This document shows positions 6,090-13,612 of a DNA stretch of 16,697 bases, piece after piece. The stretch covers positions 1 through 16,697 of the forward strand of contig DJNB01000008.1 in assembly GCA_002435545.1 (NCBI GenBank). The letters run 5' to 3'. A program made the position numbers and the translations under genes. The notes beneath the pieces are model-generated. The model had not been told where the DNA came from and did no database searches. It was given only the letters and a program-made list of their open reading frames with translations. The stretch's first letter is position 1. The number at the start of each line of letters is the position of its first letter. Source of the stretch: Lachnoclostridium sp. UBA6475. Its GTDB lineage: Bacteria > Bacillota > Clostridia > Lachnospirales > Lachnospiraceae.

Positions 6090-7940
6090 ATGAATAAAAG
6101 AATTTTTGCATGGTCTGGGGTGATGGTGCTATTAGCAGCTATATTTGTATGGGGAATGACAACGAATCATCCGAAAGCAGCCGGAGAAAATTCTGGAGAA
6201 ACGGTATCGGCTGTGAGTGATGCCGGAGTGAGTGGAAGCGCAGTAAGCGGCGCCGGAGTAAGTGGAGGTGCAGTGAGCGGTTCCGGAGTAAGTGGAGGCG
6301 CAGTAAGCGGTTCCGGAGTGAGCGGAGGTGCGGTGACCGGTACAACGATTACGGCAACACCTGCGCCGGATGTGAATCTTGAAAACTCAAAATATGTCAA
6401 AGTAAAACAGGGAGACATCGTCGGAGTGCGGGGGAAAAATGCATTCCGCTATATGGGAATCCCGTACGGCACGGCAAAGCGCTGGAGTGCACCGGTAGAG
6501 GCCGCATCCTGGCAGGGGATAAAAAAATGTATCAATGCCAGAAAGGCAAAAGGTGACAATGCGTTATTTTTAAATGTATACCGGCCGAAAAAACTTACGC
6601 AGGCAGTTCCGGTCATGGTATTTTTACACGGAGGCGGAAATGTAGGCGGAACCCCGAATTTAAACTTTTCTACATTTGTAGACGAAACGGACGTGATTGT
6701 CGTTTCCATCGAATTTCGCCAGGGAGCTTTTGGCTGGCTTCAGTCAGAGGGACTGCAAACCGGAAATAAGTATACCGATAGCGGAAATTTTGCGATGCTG
6801 GATATCAAACTGGCGCTGGAATGGGTGCGCGACAATATCGGATCCTTTGGCGGGGATGCCGGAAATGTGACACTTTCCGGGTTTTCCGCAGGGGCAAGAG
6901 ACAGTCTTAATGCGATGATTTCTCCGATTATGAGCGGCTTATTTCATAAAGTGATCAGTTTCAGCGGTGGCATGACAACATGCAGTAAGCGAGAGGGAAG
7001 AAAATGGACCGATGAAAAATTGGCGAAAATTCTGGTGCGCCGCGGACGTTTTTCCAAGAAGAAACGGGCACTCCGCTATGTAAAACGGATGTCTGCGGCA
7101 AAGAAGAAAAAACTTTTGTACTCGCTCAGCGATAAGGAGATAAAGAAAATGGCGGGAAGTTCCGGACTTCGTCTGACGAATTTTCCACAATGCTTCCGCG
7201 ACGGGACGGTCATTCCGAAAGACGGCTTTGACTGCCTGGAGTATGGGGGATATGAGCGCGTTCCGATGATCATTGCGTCGAACCGCTCCGAATTTGCCAA
7301 TATATCGTATAAAACAATGCAGCGTATCCTGACAAAGCGGCCGGATACATTCCGCAACCGCAGACAGTTTTACCGACTGTTAAAAATTGCCAAAACGTAT
7401 GGAAGTGAGCTGCAAAGTTCCTTCTATCTGGAGAAACTGGCGGCGAAGATTTCCATCGATCCGTATCATTCAGACATATATACATACCGCTTCCAATGGG
7501 GAGAATCGGCGAGTGTAACGTCTGAAAATTATGCCAGATACGTTGGCGCGATCCACGGGATGGATCTGGACTTTTTGCTGAACCGTTATAAACGCGGTGA
7601 GAAAGATACGAGTGATTCCATTTATAATAAGAAAAATAAACAGGGAAGAGAAGAACTATCACAGGCAATGCGTGGGTATATGAAACGATTTTTATATACC
7701 GGAAATCCGAACACGACCGAAGCGGATGCGGTACAGCAGCCGGTTTGGAAAAAGTGGAGCCGGCAGAAACACGCACAACGGATTATGACATTTTCGGCGA
7801 CCTGTACGAGAGCACAGGTGAAAATGACAGATCAATATATCGATCGGGCAAAAGTAAAACGCCAGATGCGGAGAAGATTATCAAAATGGGCATACAAATT
7901 TTTGAAAAACCGTATATTGAACAATAGATTCTTCGCATAA
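6090..7940 (+). CDS. membrane-anchored or secreted type-B carboxylesterase with Val-Ser-Gly repeat linker
   Basis: A 616-residue alpha/beta-hydrolase of the carboxylesterase type B family. Residues 5-23 form an N-terminal hydrophobic anchor or signal peptide. Residues 41-84 are four 10-residue repeats of the form AVSGxGVSGG, a flexible linker. The esterase domain runs from about 103 to 575: oxyanion-hole FLHGGGN at 178-184, FGGDAGNVTLSGFSAGA at 253-269 with nucleophile Ser266, acid Glu401 in ASNRSEF, and His489 in GAIHGMDLDFLL. The triad is therefore complete, though the usual GESAG is GFSAG and the usual disulfide cysteine of EDCLYLN is replaced (GDNALFLN). The C-terminus is very basic. It probably cleaves esters at the cell surface; the substrate is unknown. 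Confidence 0.85.
   Translation: MNKRIFAWSGVMVLLAAIFVWGMTTNHPKAAGENSGETVSAVSDAGVSGSAVSGAGVSGGAVSGSGVSGGAVSGSGVSGGAVTGTTITATPAPDVNLENSKYVKVKQGDIVGVRGKNAFRYMGIPYGTAKRWSAPVEAASWQGIKKCINARKAKGDNALFLNVYRPKKLTQAVPVMVFLHGGGNVGGTPNLNFSTFVDETDVIVVSIEFRQGAFGWLQSEGLQTGNKYTDSGNFAMLDIKLALEWVRDNIGSFGGDAGNVTLSGFSAGARDSLNAMISPIMSGLFHKVISFSGGMTTCSKREGRKWTDEKLAKILVRRGRFSKKKRALRYVKRMSAAKKKKLLYSLSDKEIKKMAGSSGLRLTNFPQCFRDGTVIPKDGFDCLEYGGYERVPMIIASNRSEFANISYKTMQRILTKRPDTFRNRRQFYRLLKIAKTYGSELQSSFYLEKLAAKISIDPYHSDIYTYRFQWGESASVTSENYARYVGAIHGMDLDFLLNRYKRGEKDTSDSIYNKKNKQGREELSQAMRGYMKRFLYTGNPNTTEADAVQQPVWKKWSRQKHAQRIMTFSATCTRAQVKMTDQYIDRAKVKRQMRRRLSKWAYKFLKNRILNNRFFA
6210..6341 (+). repeat. 30-bp in-frame tandem repeat encoding the Val-Ser-Gly linker
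   Basis: Four 30-base units at 6210-6239, 6240-6269, 6270-6299 and 6300-6329, plus a 12-base partial unit at 6330-6341, encode 10-residue repeats within the esterase. Units 3 and 4 encode identical residues but differ at four third-codon positions. This argues for an old repeat kept by selection on the protein rather than a fresh duplication. Copy number may vary between strains. Confidence 0.85.
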
Positions 7941-7982
7941 GGCAGTCACATCGGCACAGACGTGTCAGACAGGAGGCAGATT

Positions 7983-9470
7983 ATGAAACTGGAACAGATT
8001 CTTGCAGAGGTAAACTACGAAGTGCTTCAAGGTTCACTCGACAAAGAGGTGGCAGACATCGCTTATGATTCGCGGAAAGTGAAAAAAGATGTGATGTTTG
8101 TTGCGATTGAAGGTACGGTTGTAGATGGACACAAATTTATCGATGGTGCCATCGCGCAGGGAGCGGGCGTTGTCGTTGTAGAAAAACGTGTGGAAGTGGC
8201 CGACCCGGATGTCACCGTGGTATTGGTAAAAAATGGAAGAGAAGCATTGAGCTTGATGTCTGCGGCTTATTTCGGCTATCCGGCGAAGAAAATGATCACC
8301 ATTGGAATTACCGGAACAAAGGGAAAATCAACAACCGAAAATATGATTCGTGATATCATCGAAAAATCCGGTAAGACGGTCGGTATCATCGGAACGATCG
8401 GCGCATTTATGAATGGAAAAACGGTGGTGACGGAAAATACCACACCGGAATCCTACGAACTCCAGAAATTATTTGCGATGATGGTTGAAAACGGCTGTGA
8501 ATATATGGCGATGGAGGTTTCTTCGCAGGGGATCAAGATGGACCGTGTCGCCGGGATTGAATTTGATTACGGTGTATTTACCAATATTTCCCCGGATCAC
8601 ATCGGACCGGGCGAGCACAAGGATTTTGCGGAATATCTTTCCTGCAAAGCAAAACTGTTTGAACATTGCAAAGTGGGAATCATCAACAAAGATGATCCAC
8701 ATTACGAGGATATTGTTAAAAATGCAACCTGTAAAATTCTTACATTTGGTGTCGAAAAAGACGCCGACGTAAAGGGAAGCGATATTGAACATGTGACACA
8801 GGGCGGCGACCTGTCCATGAAATTCCATGCCACAGGGCTTTTGGAAGGCGATGTCGTAGTCGGACTTCCGGGACGTTTTAATATTTACAATGCACTGTGC
8901 GCTGCCTGCACCGGAGTGGCATTGGAGATGCCAAAAGAAGTTATCCTGCATGCGCTGGAGCACGTCAAAGTGCGCGGCCGTGTAGAGGCCATGCCGGTAT
9001 CCGACGAATTTTCCGTATTGATCGATTTTGCCCACAACGGGGTAAGCTCGGAAAGTGTGCTTTCTACACTTAGAGAATACAAGCCAAACCGTATCATCGC
9101 TGTATTTGGCTGTGGTGGAAACCGAAGCAAAGTACGCCGTTACGAGATGGGAGAAGTCATCGGAAAGATGTCAGAACTCGCCGTCATCACAAGTGACAAC
9201 CCACGCCGCGAAGACGTGATGGATATTATCGAAGATATCAAAGTGGGAATGGCAAAAAGCGATGGAAATTATGTTGTGATCCCGGATCGGGAAGAGGCGG
9301 TGGCATATGCGCTTGAACATGCGGAAAAAGGAGATATGATCGTGCTTCTCGGAAAAGGCCACGAGGAGTATCAGGAGATCAACGGCGTGAAGCATCATTA
9401 CAGTGAACGCGAAGCAATTGTCCACGGAATGAAAAAAATATATGGAAAAGACTTTACATATCTGTTATAA
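7983..9470 (+). CDS. murE: MurE-type UDP-N-acetylmuramoyl-tripeptide synthetase (probable meso-diaminopimelate ligase), divergent
   Basis: A 495-residue Mur ligase with the usual three domains. It would use ATP to add the third peptide residue to UDP-MurNAc-L-Ala-D-Glu in the cytoplasm. Visible motifs: P-loop GITGTKGKST at 108-117, substrate motif TTPE at 153-156, the carbamylated-lysine position K222 in SCKAKLF, FGCGGNRS at 375-382, DNPR at 405-408 (in this family linked to diaminopimelate choice), and GKGHEEYQ at 457-464. Departures from ordinary MurE are GTKGKS for GTNGKT, EVSSQ for EVSSH, SPDHIGPGEH for the usual DHLDYHGT, and DFAHNG for DYAHTP. The frame is open to a GTG at 7962, but AGGAGG at 7971-7976 sits 6 bases before ATG 7983. 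It stands apart from any division/cell-wall cluster. Confidence 0.82.
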   Translation: MKLEQILAEVNYEVLQGSLDKEVADIAYDSRKVKKDVMFVAIEGTVVDGHKFIDGAIAQGAGVVVVEKRVEVADPDVTVVLVKNGREALSLMSAAYFGYPAKKMITIGITGTKGKSTTENMIRDIIEKSGKTVGIIGTIGAFMNGKTVVTENTTPESYELQKLFAMMVENGCEYMAMEVSSQGIKMDRVAGIEFDYGVFTNISPDHIGPGEHKDFAEYLSCKAKLFEHCKVGIINKDDPHYEDIVKNATCKILTFGVEKDADVKGSDIEHVTQGGDLSMKFHATGLLEGDVVVGLPGRFNIYNALCAACTGVALEMPKEVILHALEHVKVRGRVEAMPVSDEFSVLIDFAHNGVSSESVLSTLREYKPNRIIAVFGCGGNRSKVRRYEMGEVIGKMSELAVITSDNPRREDVMDIIEDIKVGMAKSDGNYVVIPDREEAVAYALEHAEKGDMIVLLGKGHEEYQEINGVKHHYSEREAIVHGMKKIYGKDFTYLL

Positions 9471-9471
9471 T
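9463..9471 (+). promoter_or_regulatory. extended -10 promoter upstream of the FliD-C-like gene
   Basis: TGTTATAAT contains a consensus TATAAT at 9466-9471 preceded by TG and one base. It overlaps the stop codon of murE. TTTACA at 9453-9458 is too close to serve as a -35, and nothing convincing is found 17 bases upstream. Transcription would begin near 9478, leaving a leader of about 50 bases. Confidence 0.6.
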
Positions 9472-9526
9472 AGACGATAATAGGTATAGAAGGAACGATG
9501 TATGAAAGCGAAAGGAGTCGATCATT

Positions 9527-10249
9527 ATGAATGTTAGTATGAATTCAATGATAGCAAATACATTATTTGGTTCGAAGTCAAGCATTTCCAGCGGCAGTTT
9601 TTTGTCTGCTTCCAATTTTGGAGATCTCAGTCTGATGCGGAACGGTGTCTACACCAAGATGCTCAAATCGTATTATGCAAAACAGACATCTTCGACAGAT
9701 AAGACGAGCAGTTCCAGTAAAACGAACAGTTCATCCGAAGATTATCTGAATACGATCAATGATAAACTCAGCAAGCTGAAGACTACGACAAGCGATGAAG
9801 CATTGTCAAGCATCAAAAGCGGAGCAGATCAGATGAAAAAAGCAGCGGATGCGGTGACTGCGATCGATTATGATAAGGCATCCGGAGATGCGGTTTACAG
9901 CAAAGTGAAAGATCTGGTAAATACTTACAATTCACTTGTAAAACAGACCGGAAAGAGCGATCTTGTGAGCATTTCACAGAGCCGCACCTGGATGCTAAAT
10001 GATACAAAAGCACATGAAGCACAGTGGAATAAGATCGGTATTACGATCGGAGACGATCAGACCCTTACCATTGATGAAAAGAAGTTCAAGGAAGCTTCCA
10101 CAAGCGATATCAAGAACTTTCTCAGCGGAGCGTCGGGATACGCTTCCCGCTTATCAACGAAAGCAAACGGATTTTACCAGCTGGCAGCCAACCAGCTCAC
10201 ATTAAACTCCGGATCTTCGTTGTACAATAAGTATGGGTTATTAGGGTAA
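9527..10249 (+). CDS. cysteine-free protein resembling the C-terminal part of flagellar cap protein FliD
   Basis: A 240-residue protein without any cysteine and without a signal peptide. Residues 1-50 are Ser/Gly-rich with MRNGVYTKMLKSYYAKQ; 51-70 are almost all Ser, Thr and Lys, a flexible linker; 71-145 are predicted helical, with DLVNTYNSLVKQTGKSD at 129-145; 165-215 carry WNKIGITIGDDQTLTIDEKKF, then NFLSGASGYASRLS. That last block matches the FliD pattern of an LGI(T/S) strand, G-x-L-x-(I/L)-D-x-x-K, then a helix. It is too short to be a whole FliD and lacks the N-terminal FliD domain. Flagellar or other cell-surface export is inferred from the missing cysteines. AAAGGAG at 9511-9517 serves ATG 9527. 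Function unproven. Confidence 0.55.
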   Translation: MNVSMNSMIANTLFGSKSSISSGSFLSASNFGDLSLMRNGVYTKMLKSYYAKQTSSTDKTSSSSKTNSSSEDYLNTINDKLSKLKTTTSDEALSSIKSGADQMKKAADAVTAIDYDKASGDAVYSKVKDLVNTYNSLVKQTGKSDLVSISQSRTWMLNDTKAHEAQWNKIGITIGDDQTLTIDEKKFKEASTSDIKNFLSGASGYASRLSTKANGFYQLAANQLTLNSGSSLYNKYGLLG

Positions 10250-10292
10250 ATTATCTTTTTAGAGGACAACATTCATTTTCATGAAGAGTTAT

Positions 10293-10324
10293 GAGCACAG
10301 GCATGAATAATGCTTGTGCTCTTT
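10293..10324 (+). terminator. 12-bp hairpin with short T run between the FliD-C-like gene and rsmE
   Basis: GAGCACAGGCAT at 10293-10304 pairs with ATGCTTGTGCTC at 10310-10321 around the loop GAATA, with one G-U pair. Only TTT follows, so termination may be partial. It lies 43 bases after the preceding stop and 24 bases before the rsmE GTG. It could end the upstream transcript or act as an attenuator in the rsmE leader. The longest open frame of rsmE would read through this hairpin, which argues against that start. Confidence 0.65.
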
Positions 10325-10347
10325 GCGGTAAATATGGAGGAAATAAC

Positions 10348-11091
10348 GTGTATCATTTTTTTGTGCCACTTGAGCAGATCGGGGAAGGACATGCACAGAT
10401 CACCGGGGACGATGTGAACCATATCGCCAATGTACTGCGCATGAAAGAGGGCGAAAAACTTGTCATATCGGCAGGACGCGGCGTAGATTATCTCTGTGCC
10501 ATCGAATCCTTTCAGCCGGAGAGCATCGAGCTTGTGATTGAAGAAGAACGGCCGGTACAGACGGAACTGCCGGCGAAACTGGTATTATTTCAGGCGCTTC
10601 CCAAAGCGGACAAGATGGAATGGATCATACAAAAAGCGGTAGAACTCGGAGCGTATGAGATCGTGCCGGTGCGGACAAAGCGCGCAGTGGTAAAATTGGA
10701 TGAAAAAAAGGCGGCAAAAAAAGTGAGCCGCTGGCAGGCGATTGCAGAGGCGGCGGCAAAGCAGAGCGGAAGGGGAATTATCCCGGAAGTACACGAAGTG
10801 GTAGATTTTGGAAAAGCCCTGGAAATGGCAAAAGAATTGGAAAAAAATGTAATTCCGTATGAACTGTTTGATGATATGGAAGCGACAAAAAAGGTGTTAG
10901 AGAACATTACGGAAGCTGCGGAGATCGGCATATTTATCGGACCGGAAGGCGGCTTTGAACGTGGAGAAGTCGAACGCGCGATGCAGCAGGGAATTGAGCC
11001 GATTTCTCTTGGAAAGCGGATTTTACGAACCGAGACAGCAGGACTGGCATTGTTGTCGGTGATGATGTTTCGCATGGAAGAAAATAAGTGA
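10348..11091 (+). CDS. rsmE: 16S rRNA (uracil(1498)-N(3))-methyltransferase RsmE
   Basis: A 247-residue SPOUT-class methyltransferase that uses S-adenosylmethionine to methylate N3 of U1498 in the small-subunit rRNA. The N-terminal PUA-like part begins YHFFV and contains HIANVLRMKEGEKL near 25-38. The knotted cofactor site is GPEGGFERGE at 198-207 and LGKRILRTETAGLALLS at 221-237. An upstream ATG at 10291 is in frame but its 19 extra codons lie in a hairpin and it has no ribosome binding site. GTG 10348 has GGAGG at 10336-10340, 7 bases away, and gives the normal family N-terminus. It lacks the prmA gene that often precedes it in other Firmicutes. The cysteine desulfurase starts 11 bases after its stop. 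Confidence 0.95.
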   Translation: MYHFFVPLEQIGEGHAQITGDDVNHIANVLRMKEGEKLVISAGRGVDYLCAIESFQPESIELVIEEERPVQTELPAKLVLFQALPKADKMEWIIQKAVELGAYEIVPVRTKRAVVKLDEKKAAKKVSRWQAIAEAAAKQSGRGIIPEVHEVVDFGKALEMAKELEKNVIPYELFDDMEATKKVLENITEAAEIGIFIGPEGGFERGEVERAMQQGIEPISLGKRILRTETAGLALLSVMMFRMEENK

Positions 11092-11102
11092 GGAAATAGA
11101 AA

Positions 11103-12266
11103 ATGGAAGCATATTTAGATAATGCGGCTACGACGAAAGCATTTCCGGAAGTGGCAGAGTTAGTGGCTAAAGTGATGTGTGAGGATTACGGAAATCCCTC
11201 TTCCCTGCACGGAAAAGGCGTGGAGGCAGAAAAATATATCCGCGAAGCGGCAGATGCGATTGCGGCGACCTTGAAGTGCAAACGAAAAAATATTATATTT
11301 ACGTCCGGCGGCACGGAAAGCAACAATCAGGCATTGATCGGATGTGCGCTTGCCAATAAACGGCGCGGCAAACATATTATTACGACTTGTTTTGAACACG
11401 CGGCAGTGTATGAACCGTGTCTGTATCTGGAGCAGCAGTTTGGCTTCGAAGTCACTTACCTTCCGGTGGATGCGATGGGACATGTCTCGCCGGAGGATCT
11501 GAAGGCGGCACTTCGCCCGGATACGATCCTCGTTTCGACGATGATGGTAAACAATGAAATCGGTTCCGTTCTCGACATTGAGGGAATCGGAAAGACGATA
11601 AAAGAATACGATCCTGCCATCCTTTTTCATGTGGATGCGATCCAGGCATACGGGAAAATGAAGATTGCGCCGGCAAAGTTAAAAATTGATCTTCTTTCGG
11701 TCAGCGGACACAAAATCCACGGGCCAAAAGGAACCGGATTTTTATATGTGGCAGATGGCGTAAAAATGCATCCGATCATTCATGGGGGCGGCCAGCAGAA
11801 CGGACGGCGTTCCGGAACCCAGAATGTACCGGGAATCGCCGGACTGGGACTGGCGGCAAAGAGGATGTACGAAGATCATCCTGCCAAAGTGGCAAAGATG
11901 TATGAAGTGAAACAGCATCTGATCCAAAAACTGGAAGAAATTGACAAAGTAACGATCCATGCGGTCACACCGGAATTACAGGAGTGTGCGCCCCATGTTG
12001 TCAGTGCAAGTTTTGAAGGAGTTGGAAGTGAGGTGCTGCTTCATGCACTGGAAGACCGCGGTGTCTATGTGTCGTCGGGTTCGGCCTGCTCTTCCAATCA
12101 TCCGGGCATCAGTTCGACGCTGCAGGCGATCGGCGTGCCGGACAAGCTGTTGGAATCGACGATACGATTTAGTTTTTCGGTTTATACTACAATTGAAGAA
12201 TTAGATTATGCAGTGGAACAATTAAAAGAACTATTGCCGGTGTTACGGCGTTATGTTAGAAGATAA
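11103..12266 (+). CDS. cysteine desulfurase (NifS/IscS family), sulfur donor to ThiI
   Basis: A 387-residue PLP enzyme that takes sulfur from L-cysteine, releasing alanine and forming an enzyme persulfide. Visible residues: DNAATT at 6-11, TSGGTESNN at 67-75, His99 in FEHAAVY, Asp178 in HVDAIQAYGK, PLP lysine Lys204 in SGHKIHGPKG, RSGTQN at 236-241, and the sulfur-carrying Cys329 in SSGSACSS. It is followed after 14 bases by thiI. In many Firmicutes a dedicated desulfurase (NifZ in Bacillus subtilis) sits beside thiI for 4-thiouridine synthesis, so I infer that role rather than general Fe-S assembly; no iscU-like gene is nearby. GAGGAAA overlapping the rsmE stop is its ribosome binding site. 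Confidence 0.92.
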   Translation: MEAYLDNAATTKAFPEVAELVAKVMCEDYGNPSSLHGKGVEAEKYIREAADAIAATLKCKRKNIIFTSGGTESNNQALIGCALANKRRGKHIITTCFEHAAVYEPCLYLEQQFGFEVTYLPVDAMGHVSPEDLKAALRPDTILVSTMMVNNEIGSVLDIEGIGKTIKEYDPAILFHVDAIQAYGKMKIAPAKLKIDLLSVSGHKIHGPKGTGFLYVADGVKMHPIIHGGGQQNGRRSGTQNVPGIAGLGLAAKRMYEDHPAKVAKMYEVKQHLIQKLEEIDKVTIHAVTPELQECAPHVVSASFEGVGSEVLLHALEDRGVYVSSGSACSSNHPGISSTLQAIGVPDKLLESTIRFSFSVYTTIEELDYAVEQLKELLPVLRRYVRR

Positions 12267-12280
12267 GAAAAGAGGTAATC

Positions 12281-13474
12281 ATGGTAAAAGCATTTTTGAT
12301 CAAATATTCCGAGATCGGAATTAAAGGAAAAAACCGTTACATTTTTGAGGATGCCCTGCGCGACCGCGTGATAGAAAAACTGGCACGCTGCGAAGGCGAA
12401 TTTTTAGTGGAAAAAGAAAACGGACGGATCTATGTGGAAGCAAAAAGCGAGTTTGATTTTGACGAAGTGATCGAGAATTTAACCAAATGTTTTGGTATCG
12501 CGCATATCTGCCCGGTTGTTCTCGTGGAAGATAAGACGTTTGACACGGTCTGCAAAGAACTTCTGGAACACATGAAGGAGGAACTCGGAGACAAGCCGTT
12601 TACATTTAAAGTCTTTGCCAAAAGAAGTGACAAGAGCTATGCAATGACAAGTCCGGAGATCTGCCGTGCGGCGGGAGAATATATCCTTGACCACATGCCA
12701 AATGCGTCGGTGGATGTACATCATCCGGAAGTTTCGGTCAACGTAGAGATCCGCCACCGCGCTTACGTGTATGTGAGCAGCATCAAAGGGCCGGGCGGAA
12801 TGCCGGTCGGAACGAGCGGTAAATCCATGCTTCTCCTTTCCGGCGGAATCGACAGTCCGGTAGCCGGTTATATGATGGCAAAACGTGGAGTCAAGATCGA
12901 AGCCGTATATTTTCATGCGCCGCCATACACAAGTGAGCGCGCAAAGCAGAAAGTCATCGATCTGGCAAAACTGGTAAGTGAGTATGCAGGCGAGATCACC
13001 CTTCATATCGTAAACTTTACCGACATTCAGATGTATATTTATGACAAATGTCCGCACGATGAATTGACGATCATTATGCGCCGTTATATGATGAAGATTG
13101 CAGAATATATCGGAAAAGAGACGGGATGTCTGTCGCTGATCACCGGCGAGAGTGTAGGTCAGGTGGCAAGCCAGACGATGCAGAGCCTGGTGGCAACCAA
13201 TGCGGTCTGTACGATGCCGGTATTCCGTCCGGTCATTGCCTTTGACAAGCAGGATATCATTGATATTGCAGAAAAGATCAATACGTTTGAGACGTCGATC
13301 CTGCCATACGAAGACTGCTGTACTACATTTGTAGCAAAGCACCCGGTCACCAAGCCGGAGCTGGAACGCATCGAAAAATCCGAGACGCATCTTTCCGAAA
13401 AAATTGATGAAATGTTTGAGACAGCGGTGTCAACACGCGAGATCATAAAGGTTTCCCCGGATTCGGAGGAATAA
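12281..13474 (+). CDS. thiI: tRNA uracil 4-sulfurtransferase ThiI
   Basis: A 397-residue enzyme that adenylates U8 of tRNA and replaces the oxygen with sulfur to make 4-thiouridine. The ferredoxin-like N-terminus begins LIKYSEIGIKGKNR at 6-19, followed by a THUMP domain to about 165. The PP-loop ATPase signature SGGIDSPVAGY is at 187-197. GESVGQVASQT lies at 289-299 and the Cys pair of PYEDCCTTF is at 346-347. It ends without the rhodanese domain found in E. coli, as usual in Firmicutes, so persulfide must come from the neighbouring desulfurase and be handled by the remaining cysteines. Rib site AAGAGGT precedes ATG 12281. It is the last gene of the rsmE operon and converges on the HPr-like gene. 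Confidence 0.96.
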   Translation: MVKAFLIKYSEIGIKGKNRYIFEDALRDRVIEKLARCEGEFLVEKENGRIYVEAKSEFDFDEVIENLTKCFGIAHICPVVLVEDKTFDTVCKELLEHMKEELGDKPFTFKVFAKRSDKSYAMTSPEICRAAGEYILDHMPNASVDVHHPEVSVNVEIRHRAYVYVSSIKGPGGMPVGTSGKSMLLLSGGIDSPVAGYMMAKRGVKIEAVYFHAPPYTSERAKQKVIDLAKLVSEYAGEITLHIVNFTDIQMYIYDKCPHDELTIIMRRYMMKIAEYIGKETGCLSLITGESVGQVASQTMQSLVATNAVCTMPVFRPVIAFDKQDIIDIAEKINTFETSILPYEDCCTTFVAKHPVTKPELERIEKSETHLSEKIDEMFETAVSTREIIKVSPDSEE

Positions 13475-13524
13475 AGAAAAAGAAAAGGGTGGGAGATTTT
13501 AAAAGATGGAAATAAAAAGGCAAG

Positions 13525-13561
13525 AAAAAAGGACTGTATCTTAGGATAAGATTCACAGTCC
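13525..13561 (-). terminator. Rho-independent terminator of the HPr-like gene
   Basis: Read on the minus strand, GGACTGT and ATCTTA arms (13531-13561) form a 13-bp stem with a two-base bulge and a short GGA-type loop, followed by TTTTTT (the A run at 13525-13530 on the plus strand). There is no T run on the plus-strand side, so it best serves the minus-strand gene, 70 bases beyond its stop. It may still hamper thiI read-through. Confidence 0.85.
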
Positions 13562-13591
13562 CCACATTGTACTTTTTGTTCCCCATAGACA

Positions 13592-13612
13592 GTCTCGGCG
13601 AATTACCGAGAC
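13592..13612 (-). other. perfect 7-bp stem-loop in the 3' untranslated region of the HPr-like gene
   Basis: GTCTCGG at 13592-13598 and CCGAGAC at 13606-13612 enclose a 7-base loop. There is no T run on either side, so it is not a standard terminator. It lies between the HPr-like stop codon and the real terminator, so it would be part of that mRNA's 3' end, possibly protecting it from exonucleases. A small regulatory role is only a guess. Confidence 0.5.

Noticed and set aside
6210..6341. The tandem repeat as a CRISPR-like or mobile structure
   Set aside because: The units are contiguous, in frame and coding, without spacers or inverted ends.
7270..7776. A 168-codon minus-strand frame inside the esterase
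   Set aside because: No recognisable domain, and the esterase reading frame is continuous with its triad intact.
9453..9471. TTTACA with TATAAT as a standard promoter pair before the FliD-C-like gene
   Set aside because: The spacing is 7 bases, far too short; only the extended -10 element is kept.
12479..13390. A 303-codon open frame on the minus strand, antisense to thiI
   Set aside because: Its product is rich in Cys, His, Arg and Ile in the way antisense frames are, it resembles nothing known, and the overlapping ThiI has all family motifs.
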